Below, in pieces: positions 9,706 to 18,394 of a stretch of DNA of 64,000 nucleotides. Position 1 is the stretch's first letter; each line of letters begins with the position of its first letter. Source of the DNA: Agromyces soli (GTDB lineage: Bacteria > Actinomycetota > Actinomycetes > Actinomycetales > Microbacteriaceae); contig NZ_CP094533.1 in the NCBI RefSeq assembly GCF_022811605.1, forward strand, positions 1,426,001 through 1,490,000. Reading direction: 5' to 3'. The notes under the pieces are model-generated. The model was not told the origin of the DNA. It saw only the letters and a list, made by a program, of their open reading frames with translations, and made no database searches. Both the position numbers and the translations under genes were made by a program.

Positions 9706-10907
9706 TGCAACGACGCACCTCCCGCCTCGCCCTCGTCGGCGCCGGCGTCTTCGCGCTCGCGCTCACGGCGTGCGCGCCCGGCGCGAACGCCGGCGGCGGC
9801 TCCGAGAGCGAGCCGAGCGCCGAAGCCAACCCCTGGTTCGACCAGGCCCAGTTCGACCTCGAGAACGAGCGGCGCTCCGCGCAGTTCGAGGGCGACCCGG
9901 CGAAGCCCTACCTGCAGTACCTGGCCGGCGACATGGTCGCCGCGGCCGACTACGCGCTCGACCGGCCCGGCAAGGTGTGCTTCGCCAACGCCTCGCTCTC
10001 GAACACCTGGCGGCAGACCGGCTGGATCACGATGAACCAGCAGCTGCAGGTGCTCCAGGAGCAGGGCGTCGTGCAGGTCATGGAGACGCGCGACGCGCAG
10101 GACTCCGACGACACGCAGGTCGCCGACATCGACTACTTCGTGAACGAGGGCGACTGCGACGGCTTCATCATCTCGCCGTACTCGCCCGACGCGACGACCG
10201 CGGCCGTCGAGCGCGCCTGCGAGACCGGCAAGCCGGTCATCGTCTTCGACCGCGCCGTGAGCACCGACTGCGTGACCTCGTTCGTGCACTCGGTCGGCGG
10301 CATGGCGTGGGGCATCGACGTCGGCGAGTTCATCGCCGACCAGCTCGAGCCGGGCGACAAGGTCGTCGCGCTCCGCACCGCCGCGGGCGTCGACGTCTTC
10401 GAGTCGCGTTGGGCGGCCTCGCAGAAGATCTTCGACGACGCGGGCATCGAGTACGTCGACTACCTCACCGGCGCCGACCCGGCCGAGATCAAGAAGGCCG
10501 TCACCGACGAGATCGCCAAGGGCGAGATCGACGCCGTCTGGGTCGACCTCGGCGATCAGTCCGTCCCCGCGATCGAGGCGTTCGAGGACGCCGGCGTCGA
10601 CGTGCCGATCGTGAACGGCGAGGACAACATGGCGTACCTGCGGGCCTGGAAGGAGCGGGACCTCAACGGCTTCGGCGGCGTCTACTCCAACTTCCAGTGG
10701 CGCACCGCGCTGCTCGCGCTGACGCAGCTCTGGCAGGGCCAGGACATCCCGAAGGACTGGGTCGTGCCGCAGACGCCCATCACGAGCGCCGAGCTCGACG
10801 CCGTGCTGCGCGTGAACGACGAGATGCCCGACGTGCACTCGACGTCGTTCGGCGGCGAGGACCTGCCCGGGTTCCCCGACGCCTGGCGCGAGCGCATCAT
10901 CCCCTGA
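9702..10907 (+). CDS. sugar ABC transporter substrate-binding lipoprotein, CUT2 (ribose-binding-like)
   Basis: A 401-residue exported lipoprotein. Its signal ends with LTAC, placing lipidated Cys24, followed by a Gly/Ser/Glu linker. The body has the Peripla_BP_4 pattern: GKVCFANASLSNTWRQ, CDGFIISPYSPDATTAAVE, KPVIVFDRAVSTDCVTS, GEDNMAYLRAW. It carries several cysteines (CDG, AC, DC), which could form disulfides outside the cell. The start overlaps the permease stop by ATGA, and a second ATG follows at once. It defines uptake specificity for the operon; the substrate is unknown. Confidence 0.88.
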   Translation: MMQRRTSRLALVGAGVFALALTACAPGANAGGGSESEPSAEANPWFDQAQFDLENERRSAQFEGDPAKPYLQYLAGDMVAAADYALDRPGKVCFANASLSNTWRQTGWITMNQQLQVLQEQGVVQVMETRDAQDSDDTQVADIDYFVNEGDCDGFIISPYSPDATTAAVERACETGKPVIVFDRAVSTDCVTSFVHSVGGMAWGIDVGEFIADQLEPGDKVVALRTAAGVDVFESRWAASQKIFDDAGIEYVDYLTGADPAEIKKAVTDEIAKGEIDAVWVDLGDQSVPAIEAFEDAGVDVPIVNGEDNMAYLRAWKERDLNGFGGVYSNFQWRTALLALTQLWQGQDIPKDWVVPQTPITSAELDAVLRVNDEMPDVHSTSFGGEDLPGFPDAWRERIIP

Positions 10908-10913
10908 TCGGAC

Positions 10914-10948
10914 GGCGGGGCGCCCCGAGGCATCCGGGGCGCCCCGCC
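10914..10948 (+). terminator. 14-bp GC hairpin between transporter and enzyme genes
   Basis: GGCGGGGCGCCCCG (10914-10927), 7-base loop, exact complement (10935-10948). It starts 7 bases after the binding-protein stop and has no U-tract. It probably attenuates read-through or protects the upstream mRNA 3' end, separating the transport and oxidation parts of the operon. This is the same design as the hairpin at 1641. Confidence 0.65.
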
Positions 10949-11002
10949 CCTCCGACGACACCCGCACGACTCCCGCTCCACCGCACCATCGAGAAGGCCA
11001 GC

Positions 11003-11533
11003 ATGACCGAAGACCAGCCGGCGCCCGCCGTTCCGGACGCCACCGCCAGCACTCTGCTCGCGCTCGCGCGGGCGCTCTACCCGCATCCCGGCATTCCGGA
11101 CGGCCCGTACGAGCGCGCGGTCGCGCTGCTCGCCGCCGACGCCGCGGCCTCCTCCGAGCTCTCCGCGCTCGTCGCCGCCGGCGCCGCCGAGGCGGCCGCC
11201 GCCCTCGGCGACCCGGGCGCCGCGTCGCTCGAGGCCCGCACCGCCTGGCTCGCCGCGCACGAGGGCGAGGCGTTCTTCGCCTTCGTCCGCGAGCGCATCT
11301 GCTTCCACCTGTACGACGACCGCGAGGTGTGGCAGCTGCTCGGGTACCCCGGGCCGTCGTACGCGCTCGGCGGGTACCTGCACCGCGGCTTCGACGAGCT
11401 GCCCTGGCTGCCGGACCCCCGGGTCGAGGAGCTCGACGAGCCGCTCGTCGAGCTCGGCCCGCTCGGCGCTTCCGCCGCATCGGAGGCCGCCGCTCCCGCC
11501 GCCGCATCGGCTGGCGCGGAGGTGACCGCATGA
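11003..11533 (+). CDS. gluconate 2-dehydrogenase subunit 3-like small subunit of a GMC oxidoreductase
   Basis: A 176-residue protein preceding and overlapping (ATGA) a GMC flavoprotein gene. The core, ALARALYPHPGIPDGPYERA then a run of helices to FVRERICFHLYDDREVWQLLGYPGPSYALGGY, matches the subunit 3 family that accompanies membrane-linked GMC dehydrogenases. The C-terminus is Ala-rich and low complexity. Relatives often carry a twin-arginine signal that exports the complex; none is seen here, so this complex is predicted to be cytoplasmic. GAGAAGG precedes the ATG. Confidence 0.7.
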   Translation: MTEDQPAPAVPDATASTLLALARALYPHPGIPDGPYERAVALLAADAAASSELSALVAAGAAEAAAALGDPGAASLEARTAWLAAHEGEAFFAFVRERICFHLYDDREVWQLLGYPGPSYALGGYLHRGFDELPWLPDPRVEELDEPLVELGPLGASAASEAAAPAAASAGAEVTA

Positions 11534-13098
11534 GGCACTACGAACTGGATGACGCGGACGTCGCCGTCGTCGTCGGCTCCGGGCCGGGCGGCGCGAGCCT
11601 CGCCCTGCGGCTCGCCCGCGCCGGGCTCGACGTCGTCATGCTCGAGTCCGGCCGGTGGATCGACCCCGAGGACTTCGTCGACGACGAGCGCATCGCCTTC
11701 GCGCAGCTGTCCTGGCTCGAGGCGAGGCGCGCGACGGGCAGCTGGACGCTCGCGCACGACTTCCCCGCGCTGCCCGCCTGGAACGGCCACGCCGTCGGCG
11801 GCACCGCGCTGCTCTGGACCGGGCTCACGCCGCGCTTCAAGGATCACGAGTTCCGCACCCGCTCGAGCTACGGCGAGATCGCGGGCGCCTCGCTCGCGGA
11901 CTGGCCCATCGACCCCGCCGAGCTCGCCCCCTACTACGCGGAGTCGGAGCGCGCGATGGGCGTCTCGCACCGCGAGGGCCGCCCGCCGATGCCCGCGAAC
12001 ACCTCGTACCGGGTCTTCGCGAACGGGGCGGAGCGGGTCGGCTACCGCCACTACGCGACCGGCCCGTACGCGACGAACGTCGAACCCTACGACGGCCGCC
12101 CCGGCACGATCCAGGACGGCTTCAACTCGCAGGGCGACCGCCACCGCTCGAAGTGGACCCCGCTCGTCAGCGAGATCCCGAAGGCCATCGCCACCGATCG
12201 TTTCGAGCTGCGCCCCGAGTCGCACGCCGTGCGGATCACCCTCGACGCCGCGGGACGGGCCGACGGCGTCGAGTACCTCGACCGCGACGGCGTGCTCCGC
12301 CGGCAGCGCGCGGCGCTCGTCGCCGTGGCGGGCAACGCGATCGAGACACCGCGGCTGCTGCTGCTCTCGGCGACCGCCGGGCACGAGCACGGCCTCGGCA
12401 ACGCCTCCGACCACCTCGGCCGGCACTACATGCGGCACACGACCGGCGTCGTCTACGGGCAGTTCCCCGACGAGGTGCACATGTACCGCGGCGAGAACAT
12501 GGCGGGCATCGTCGCCGACGAGTCCCGGCACGACCCCGAGCGCGGCTTCGCGGGCGGGTACTACCTCGAGACGATCTCGCAGGGGCTGCCCTCGTTCACC
12601 ACCTTCATGGAGCCCGGCGGCTGGGGCGCCGACTTCACCGCCCGCGTCGAGGGCTACCCGCGCACCGCCGCGAGCTGGATCTGCGGCGAGGACCTGCCGC
12701 AGCCCGGCAACCGGGTGACGCTCTCGGACGAGCTCGTCGACCGCTGGGGGCTGCCCGCCCCCGAGGTGCACTACGACGACCACCCGAACGACGTCGCCAT
12801 GCGCGAGCACGCCTACGGCCGGGTCGAGGCGATGTTCCGGGCGGTCGGCGCCGAACGCGTCTGGCGCGCCCCCGCGATGCCCTCCGGCCACAACCTCGGC
12901 ACCGCGCGCATGAGCGCGGACCCGGCCGACGGGGTCGTCGACCCCGAGGGGCGCGTGCACGGCGTGCCCAACCTCTTCGTCTCGGACGGCTCGGTGTTCA
13001 CCACCGGCGCCGCGGCGAACCCGACCCTGACGATCATGGCGCTCTCCCTCAGGCAGGGCGACCGGATCGTCGACGCGCGACGCCGCGGCGAACTCTGA
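11530..13098 (+). CDS. GMC family FAD-dependent oxidoreductase
   Basis: A 522-residue flavoprotein. Residues about 11-35 hold the FAD motif VVVGSGPGGASLALRLARAG. The middle includes NGHAVGGTALLWTGLTPRF and the substrate/flavin region. The C-terminus GHNLGTARMS, then FVSDGSVFTTGAAANPTLTI, carries the conserved GMC His-Asn active-site region. No cytochrome c gene follows, unlike gluconate or sorbitol dehydrogenase complexes. It likely oxidises the imported sugar or polyol to an aldehyde or keto product, handed to the aldehyde dehydrogenase next door; the substrate is inferred only from context. Confidence 0.85.
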   Translation: MRHYELDDADVAVVVGSGPGGASLALRLARAGLDVVMLESGRWIDPEDFVDDERIAFAQLSWLEARRATGSWTLAHDFPALPAWNGHAVGGTALLWTGLTPRFKDHEFRTRSSYGEIAGASLADWPIDPAELAPYYAESERAMGVSHREGRPPMPANTSYRVFANGAERVGYRHYATGPYATNVEPYDGRPGTIQDGFNSQGDRHRSKWTPLVSEIPKAIATDRFELRPESHAVRITLDAAGRADGVEYLDRDGVLRRQRAALVAVAGNAIETPRLLLLSATAGHEHGLGNASDHLGRHYMRHTTGVVYGQFPDEVHMYRGENMAGIVADESRHDPERGFAGGYYLETISQGLPSFTTFMEPGGWGADFTARVEGYPRTAASWICGEDLPQPGNRVTLSDELVDRWGLPAPEVHYDDHPNDVAMREHAYGRVEAMFRAVGAERVWRAPAMPSGHNLGTARMSADPADGVVDPEGRVHGVPNLFVSDGSVFTTGAAANPTLTIMALSLRQGDRIVDARRRGEL

Positions 13099-13130
13099 TC
13101 GCGGCGCGGAGAACACGGAAGGACAACGAG

Positions 13131-14507
13131 ATGGTGATCGCGACGATCAACCCGACGACCGGAGCGGTGGAGCGCGAGTTCGCGCCGCACACGCCCGAGC
13201 AGGTGGAGCAGATCCTGGCCCGCGCGGATGCGGCGAACGCCGTGCTGCGCCGAACGACGTTCGCCGAGCGGGCGGCGTGGATGCGCCGGGCCGCCGAGCT
13301 GCTCGACGCGGACCTCGAGCAGGCGGCCGCCCTCGCCTCGACCGAGATGGGCAAGACGCTCGGCACGGCGAAGTACGAGGTGACGAAGTCGGCGAACGGC
13401 ATGCGCTGGTACGCCGACCACGCCGAGGAGTACCTCGCCGCGGAGGAGCCGGTGCCGGCCGCCTCCGTCGGGGCGAGCGCGGCGCGCGTCGTCTATCAGC
13501 CGATCGGCACGGTGCTCGCCGTGATGCCGTGGAACTACCCGTACTGGCAGGTGATCCGCTTCGCGGCGCCCGCGCTCATGGCGGGCAACACCGGGCTCCT
13601 GAAGCACGCCTCGAGCGTGCCGCAGACGGCGCTGTACCTCGGCGAGCTGTTCGAGCGGGCCGGGTTCCCGGCGGGCGCGTTCCAGACGCTGCTCATCGAG
13701 GGGGCCGCGGCATCCGCCCTGATCCAGGACCGCCGCATCCGCGCCGTGACCCTGACCGGCTCCGTCGGCGCCGGGGCCGCGGTCGCCGAAGCCGCCGGGC
13801 GCAACATCAAGAAGAGCGTGCTGGAGCTCGGCGGCACCGACGCGTTCGTGGTGCTGCCGAGCGCCGACGTCGCGAAGTCCGCCGAGGCGGGCGCGGCCTC
13901 GCGCACGCAGAACAGCGGGCAGAGCTGCATCTGCGCGAAGCGCTTCTACGTGCACGACGACGTCTACGACGAGTGGTTCGCGCTGTTCCTCGAGCGGATG
14001 CGCGCGACGACCGCGGGCGACCCCTTCGACCCGGCGACGGGCTTCGGACCGATGGCGACCGAGCAGGTGCGGGCCGACGCCCACGAGCTCGTCGCCGACG
14101 CGATCGCGAAGGGCGCGACGGTGCACACGGGCGGCGAGCTGCCCGGCGGCCCCGGCTGGCTCTACCCGGCGACGGTGCTCACCGACGTCACCCCCGAGAT
14201 GCGGATCTTCCGCGAGGAGTGCTTCGGCCCGGTCGCGTGCGTGTACCGGGTCGGCTCGCTCGAGGAGGCCGTCGAGCTGGCGAACGACTCCGAGTTCGGC
14301 CTCGCCGCGAGCGTCTGGACGACGGACGCCGAGGAGATCGCCCGGCTGCAGGACGAGCTCGAGTTCGGCGCGGTGTTCGCGAACGGCAACTCGGCCTCGT
14401 TCTTCGGGCTGCCCTTCGGCGGCGTGAAGGACTCCGGCTACGGCCGCGAGCTCGGCGCCTTCGGCATCCGCGAGTTCGTGAACGTCAAGACCGCCTGGAC
14501 GGCCTGA
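13131..14507 (+). CDS. NAD(P)-dependent aldehyde dehydrogenase (succinate-semialdehyde dehydrogenase-like)
   Basis: A 458-residue ALDH superfamily enzyme, the usual length of GabD-like members. It has the cofactor and oxyanion motif VMPWNYPYWQV, the TGSVGAG Rossmann loop, the general-base Glu in LELGGTDAFVV, and the catalytic Cys in NSGQSCICAKRF. The end FGLPFGGVKDSGYGRELG is standard. GGAAGGAC lies before the ATG. It is the last gene of the sugar operon and would oxidise an aldehyde made by the GMC enzyme. The best-characterised relatives act on succinate semialdehyde, but context argues for a sugar-derived aldehyde. Confidence 0.88.
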   Translation: MVIATINPTTGAVEREFAPHTPEQVEQILARADAANAVLRRTTFAERAAWMRRAAELLDADLEQAAALASTEMGKTLGTAKYEVTKSANGMRWYADHAEEYLAAEEPVPAASVGASAARVVYQPIGTVLAVMPWNYPYWQVIRFAAPALMAGNTGLLKHASSVPQTALYLGELFERAGFPAGAFQTLLIEGAAASALIQDRRIRAVTLTGSVGAGAAVAEAAGRNIKKSVLELGGTDAFVVLPSADVAKSAEAGAASRTQNSGQSCICAKRFYVHDDVYDEWFALFLERMRATTAGDPFDPATGFGPMATEQVRADAHELVADAIAKGATVHTGGELPGGPGWLYPATVLTDVTPEMRIFREECFGPVACVYRVGSLEEAVELANDSEFGLAASVWTTDAEEIARLQDELEFGAVFANGNSASFFGLPFGGVKDSGYGRELGAFGIREFVNVKTAWTA

Positions 14508-14543
14508 CCCGCCGGCTCCAGCTCCGGCTCCAGCTCAGAACCA

Positions 14544-14577
14544 GAGTTGCCCGACTTTCATGAACGTCGGGCAACTC
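14544..14577. repeat. intergenic palindrome, copy 2
   Basis: The 28-bp core (14547-14574) has one mismatch near its centre (AACG in place of AAAG) and is extended by GAG/CTC to 34 bp. The 40 bases 14541-14580 are identical to 19144-19183. It lies 36 bases after the aldehyde dehydrogenase stop. The rest of the 14508-14690 gap shows only short CT/GC-rich repeats and an unremarkable leader for the next gene. Confidence 0.85.
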
Positions 14578-14690
14578 CGGGTTGGGGGTCGGAGGGGTCG
14601 GCGGATGCGTGGGCTGTCCGTTCGCTGAGCGTTTCCTCTGCGTCACGGATTCTTGGCGTCGTCTGAGAGAGCGGAGCCGAGCATGGCCGC

Positions 14691-16109
14691 ATGACCGCAA
14701 CCGCCACCTCCCGACCCGCAGCGTCGATCCCGGTACCGCAGCGTTCCCGAGCTCGGGCGACGCAGCAGCGGTGGCGATTCACGGCCATCGGGGTGATCTG
14801 GGGGACGAGCCTGTCGATCGCCGTGATCTGGGTGCTCGGCGGAGGCGTGCAGGCGACGATCGGGGGCGGGCCCGACGCGCTCGACAGCCTGGGCCGGCTG
14901 ACCGGTCTCGCCTCGGCGAACCTCCTGCTCTACCAGGTGCTGCTCATGGCCAGGGTTCCGGTCTTCGAGCGCGGGCTCGGGCGCGACGCGATCACCCGGC
15001 TCCACAGGCAGAGCGGCTTCTGGTCGTTCTGGCTGCTCGTCGCCCATATCGCGCTGCTCGTCTTCGGCTACGCGCAGGCCGCTCGACTCGGCCCGCTGGA
15101 GCAGCTCTGGGGGTTCGTCTGGGCGTACCCGGGGATGCTGCTCGCGACGGCCGGCACCCTGCTCCTGGTGCTCGTCGTCGTCACCTCGCTGCGACGGGCG
15201 CGGCGCAAACTGCGCTACGAGAGCTGGCACCTCCTCCACCTCTACGCCTACCTCGGTGTCGGCCTCGCGATCCCGCACATGCTGTGGACGGGTGCGGACT
15301 TCACCGCCTCGCCGATCGCGAGCGTCTATTGGTGGGGGCTCTGGGGTGCGGCCGCCGCCTGCGTCCTCGTGTGGCGCATCGTCCTTCCACTGCGCCGTTC
15401 GGCGAGACACGGTCTTCGTGTCGCAGGGGTCCGCGCGGACGGGGATCGCGGGATCGAGGTGCGCGTTCGCGGGCGAGCGCTCGATCGGCTGCACGCGCTG
15501 CCCGGGCAGTTCTTCGTCTGGCGGTTCCTCGACGGGCCCGGGTGGAGCCGTGGGCACCCGTTCTCGCTCGCCGCGGCGCCCGGTCAGGACGAGCTCGTCA
15601 TCGCGGCGCGCACCGCCGGGGACGGCACGCGGCGGATGGCCGCGATGCGACCCGGTACCCGGGTGCTCGTCGAGGGACCGTACGGCACCATGACCGGTGC
15701 CGCGCGCACCGGGCGGGGACTCCTCATGCTCGGGGCGGGGGCCGGAGTCGCCCCGTTGCTCGCGCTGCTCGAAGGGGAGGCGTACGCCTCCGGCGAGGCC
15801 ACCCTCGTGACCCGCAACCATCTGGCCTCGGAGGCGCTGCGGATCCCTGAGATCCAGCGGCTGCAGCGGGAACGCGGGGTCGTCCACTTCGCCCTGGACG
15901 GCGAGCGATCGCAGCACGGACCGTCCTGGGTGCCGGCGCAGTACGCGGCGTGGTCCGGTGCCGAGCTGCTGTGCCATCTGCGGCCCGATCTCCTCGACTG
16001 CGACGTCTTCGTCTGCGGGCCGGCGCCGTGGATGACGGCGGTGCTCCGCGACCTGCGCGCCGCCGGCGTCGGGCCCGAGCGACTGCACCACGAGTCCTTC
16101 ACCATCTGA
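14691..16109 (+). CDS. ferric reductase-like transmembrane flavoprotein (ferredoxin/NAD reductase domain)
   Basis: A 472-residue membrane oxidoreductase. The N-terminal half has about six membrane segments, with histidines placed as heme ligands: RLHRQSG, VAHIALL, ESWHLLHLYAYL, AIPHML. The C-terminal half is a flavodoxin-reductase module: FAD motif HPFSLAAAPG (about residue 290), NAD(P) motif LGAGAGVAPLLALL (about 345) and VFVCGPAPWM near the end. It would carry electrons from NAD(P)H through FAD and heme across the membrane. The next two genes make and load an extracellular flavoprotein, the likely acceptor. The start ATG follows GCGGAG at some distance; a nearer ATG at 14683 hits a stop after three codons. 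Confidence 0.85.
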   Translation: MTATATSRPAASIPVPQRSRARATQQRWRFTAIGVIWGTSLSIAVIWVLGGGVQATIGGGPDALDSLGRLTGLASANLLLYQVLLMARVPVFERGLGRDAITRLHRQSGFWSFWLLVAHIALLVFGYAQAARLGPLEQLWGFVWAYPGMLLATAGTLLLVLVVVTSLRRARRKLRYESWHLLHLYAYLGVGLAIPHMLWTGADFTASPIASVYWWGLWGAAAACVLVWRIVLPLRRSARHGLRVAGVRADGDRGIEVRVRGRALDRLHALPGQFFVWRFLDGPGWSRGHPFSLAAAPGQDELVIAARTAGDGTRRMAAMRPGTRVLVEGPYGTMTGAARTGRGLLMLGAGAGVAPLLALLEGEAYASGEATLVTRNHLASEALRIPEIQRLQRERGVVHFALDGERSQHGPSWVPAQYAAWSGAELLCHLRPDLLDCDVFVCGPAPWMTAVLRDLRAAGVGPERLHHESFTI

Positions 16110-16150
16110 ACCCGGCGGTTCCGACCGTCGGCCCGAACTCGGGAGGCATC

Positions 16151-16645
16151 ATGAAGCGCATCCTCATCGCTCTCGCAGCGACCGTGAGCGGGCTCGTCCT
16201 GCTCTTCAGCTATCGCACCTCGTTCGGCGACGCCGTTCCCGCCGAGACCGCGGCCGGGCCGACGGGGGTGGCCGGGTCGACGGGATCGACGGGGACAACC
16301 GGGCCGACGGGGGCGGCCGGGTCGACGGGATCGACGGGGACAACCGGATCGGCCGCCTCCGCCTTGGCCGATGGCACGTACACCGGGCAGACGGCGTCGA
16401 CGCGCTACGGCCCGGTTCAATTGCGCGTGACGGTGTCCGGCGGGCGGATCAGCGGGGTCGATGCGATCCAGTACCCGGACGGCAACGGTCGCGATCGGGA
16501 GATCAACCAGCGCGCCATCCCCCAGCTCGTCGCCGACACGATCCAGACGCAGTCGGGCTCGGTGCACTTCGTCTCCGGAGCCACGTACACGAGCACCGGA
16601 TACGAGCAGTCGCTGCAGTCCGCCCTCGACCAGGCCCGGCGATGA
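16151..16645 (+). CDS. FMN-binding domain protein with N-terminal anchor and collagen-like linker
   Basis: A 164-residue protein. Residues 1-25 are a signal or membrane anchor (ILIALAATVSGLVLLFS). Residues about 36-68 are a Gly-X-Y collagen-like stretch rich in Thr (GPT GVA GST GST GTT, twice). The rest is an FMN-binding domain with SGATYTS at residues 142-148, where Thr145 is the expected attachment site for covalent FMN. An ApbE flavin transferase overlaps its stop codon, which supports flavinylation. It probably works outside the membrane as electron acceptor or shuttle for the upstream ferric reductase-like protein. Confidence 0.85.
   Translation: MKRILIALAATVSGLVLLFSYRTSFGDAVPAETAAGPTGVAGSTGSTGTTGPTGAAGSTGSTGTTGSAASALADGTYTGQTASTRYGPVQLRVTVSGGRISGVDAIQYPDGNGRDREINQRAIPQLVADTIQTQSGSVHFVSGATYTSTGYEQSLQSALDQARR
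16256..16345 (+). repeat. two tandem 45-bp units encoding the collagen-like linker
   Basis: The units 16256-16300 and 16301-16345 differ by a single base (T/C at 16269 and 16314). They encode two copies of a 15-residue Gly-X-Y block. Such repeats change copy number easily, so linker length may vary between strains. Confidence 0.85.
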
Positions 16646-17451
16646 CCCCCGTGCAGACGCGCGTCGCCGAACTGATGGGCACGGTCGCGAGCGTCCGAGT
16701 GGTGGGCGATCCGAGCGAGCAGCAGCGCGTCTCCGAGGCGATCGACGGCTGTCTCCTCGAGCTGGCCGACCTGGAGCACCGCTTCTCCACCTACCGGGCG
16801 GACTCCGAGGTGTCGCGGTTCCGCCGAGGGGAGTTCGGACTCGAGGACGCGAGCCCGCTCCTCGCCGAGGTCGCGTCGGCGTGCGAAGACTGGACCCACC
16901 GCACCGGGGGCCGGTTCTCCGCCTGGTTCGGCGGCGACTTCGACCCGACGGGTTTCGTGAAGGGCTGGGCGACCGAGCGTGCCGCGAGGCGTCATCTCGC
17001 GCCGCTCTGCGAGCTCCCGGGGGTGGTCGCCGCAGGCATCTCGGTCGGCGGAGACGTGCAGCTCTTCCGTGCTCCGGGGCAGCAGTGGTGCTGGCGGATC
17101 GGGATCGCCGATCCTCGCCGCCCCGGGGCGGTGCTCGCGACGCTCGAGCTCGGTGAGGGTGCGGTGGCGACTTCGGGCCTCGCCGAGCGCGGCGACCACC
17201 TCGTCGATCCGCGGAACGGCGTTACGGCGACGTCGGTGCTGAGCGCGACGGTCGTCGCCGACGGGCTCACCCGCGCGGACGTCTGGGCCACGGCGGCCTG
17301 CATCGCGGGGGACGAGCTGGGCTGGCTGGCGGAGGCGGGGACGATCGCGGGGCTTCTCGTCGCCGCTGACGGCGGGGTCAGGAGATGGGCCGGGACGGCG
17401 GAGCTGGTGCCTCCGAGCGAGGAGTTCGGGCCCTCGGCAACCGCAGCGTGA
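16642..17451 (+). CDS. apbE: FAD:protein FMN transferase (ApbE family)
   Basis: A 269-residue flavin transferase, a little shorter than the usual 300-350 residues and without a signal peptide. It starts ELMGTVASVRV, has the early helix EHRFSTYRADSEVSRF, the flavin/metal site DFDPTGFVKGWATERA, and ISVGGDVQ, then TSVLSATVVADGLTRADVWATAA near the end. ApbE transfers FMN from FAD to a Thr or Ser of its target; the target is surely the FMN-binding protein whose stop it overlaps (ATGA). Its last 74 bases overlap the end of the convergent histidine kinase gene. Confidence 0.9.
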   Translation: MTPVQTRVAELMGTVASVRVVGDPSEQQRVSEAIDGCLLELADLEHRFSTYRADSEVSRFRRGEFGLEDASPLLAEVASACEDWTHRTGGRFSAWFGGDFDPTGFVKGWATERAARRHLAPLCELPGVVAAGISVGGDVQLFRAPGQQWCWRIGIADPRRPGAVLATLELGEGAVATSGLAERGDHLVDPRNGVTATSVLSATVVADGLTRADVWATAACIAGDELGWLAEAGTIAGLLVAADGGVRRWAGTAELVPPSEEFGPSATAA

Positions 17452-18394
17452 ACGTCGAGCCGGCGGCGGAGCTCGACGTGAGCTCGACGCTTCCCCCGAA
17501 TCGCTCGGCCCCTTCCCGCGCCAACGCGAGCCCGAGTCCGAAGCCGCGCCGACGGCCGTGTTCTCCGGAGCGCGCGAATCGCTCGAAGATGCGCTCGGCA
17601 TCCTCCAGCGCGACCCCGGGGCCGTGGTCGCGCACCCGGATCTCGACGGTGTCGCCGACCGAGGCGAGTGCGACCTCGACGGCCGAGCCCTGCGGTGCAT
17701 GTTGCACCGCGTTGTCGAGGAGAACGGTGATCAGCCGGATGAGGGTCGGGGCCGGGATCTCGGCGCCGGCCCCGACGGTCGGCGCCAGGGTCAGCCGCAC
17801 GCCGTGCTCGCTCGCGACCGGTTCGAGCAGCGCCATGGCGTCGCGCGCGCAGTCGACGGGGTCCGCCCCGCCGTCTGGGATCTCGGCGTGGCCGCCTTCG
17901 GCGAGGAGCAGCAGCTCCGCGAGCACCGCGTCCATCACGTCGACGTCCCGCCGCAGCAGTCGAACGAGCTCGTCGATCGGCTCGCCCCGGTCGAGTCGGC
18001 GCTGGAGGAGCTGGACCCGGGCGGAGATCGCCGTGAGCGGGGTGCGCAGCTCATGGCTCGCATCGGCGACGAAACGACGCTGCCCGGCCAGCGCGGTCGC
18101 CAGCGGACGCACGGCGCTTCGGGCCACGAGCCAGCCGATCGCCGCCATCAGGACCGCACCGGCGACCCCGAGCCCGACGAGCCACCAGACGACGTGGTCG
18201 AGATCGACGACGAATCGGTCGCTGTCGGGATGCGGCGGGCCTCCGTGCTCGCGTTCCGGCCGCGCCGAGGTGTTCAGGACGACGAGCAGCACCGCCACCC
18301 CCGCGACCAGCACCGCCGCCGAACTCGTGCCGACGAGCAGGCCCACCCGGACGGCCGCAGCACGCACCCGGGAACGGTCGGCAGCGTCGCTCAT
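17378..18394 (-). CDS. sensor histidine kinase (HisKA type)
   Basis: A 338-residue membrane kinase. Membrane helices at about residues 17-40 and 67-91 enclose a short outside loop of about 25 residues rich in His, Pro and Asp, which might sense a metal or redox state. The H-box is DASHELRTPLTAIS with His114; the ATPase part has N-box LDNAVQHAPQG, G1 VRDHGPGVALED and GFGLGLALA. The start overlaps the response-regulator stop (ATGA). Its 3' end overlaps apbE on the other strand by 74 bases, so strong transcription of one may interfere with the other. Confidence 0.9.
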   Translation of the reverse strand: MSDAADRSRVRAAAVRVGLLVGTSSAAVLVAGVAVLLVVLNTSARPEREHGGPPHPDSDRFVVDLDHVVWWLVGLGVAGAVLMAAIGWLVARSAVRPLATALAGQRRFVADASHELRTPLTAISARVQLLQRRLDRGEPIDELVRLLRRDVDVMDAVLAELLLLAEGGHAEIPDGGADPVDCARDAMALLEPVASEHGVRLTLAPTVGAGAEIPAPTLIRLITVLLDNAVQHAPQGSAVEVALASVGDTVEIRVRDHGPGVALEDAERIFERFARSGEHGRRRGFGLGLALAREGAERFGGSVELTSSSAAGSTFTLRLPRARTPRSEAPAPPSRPIS

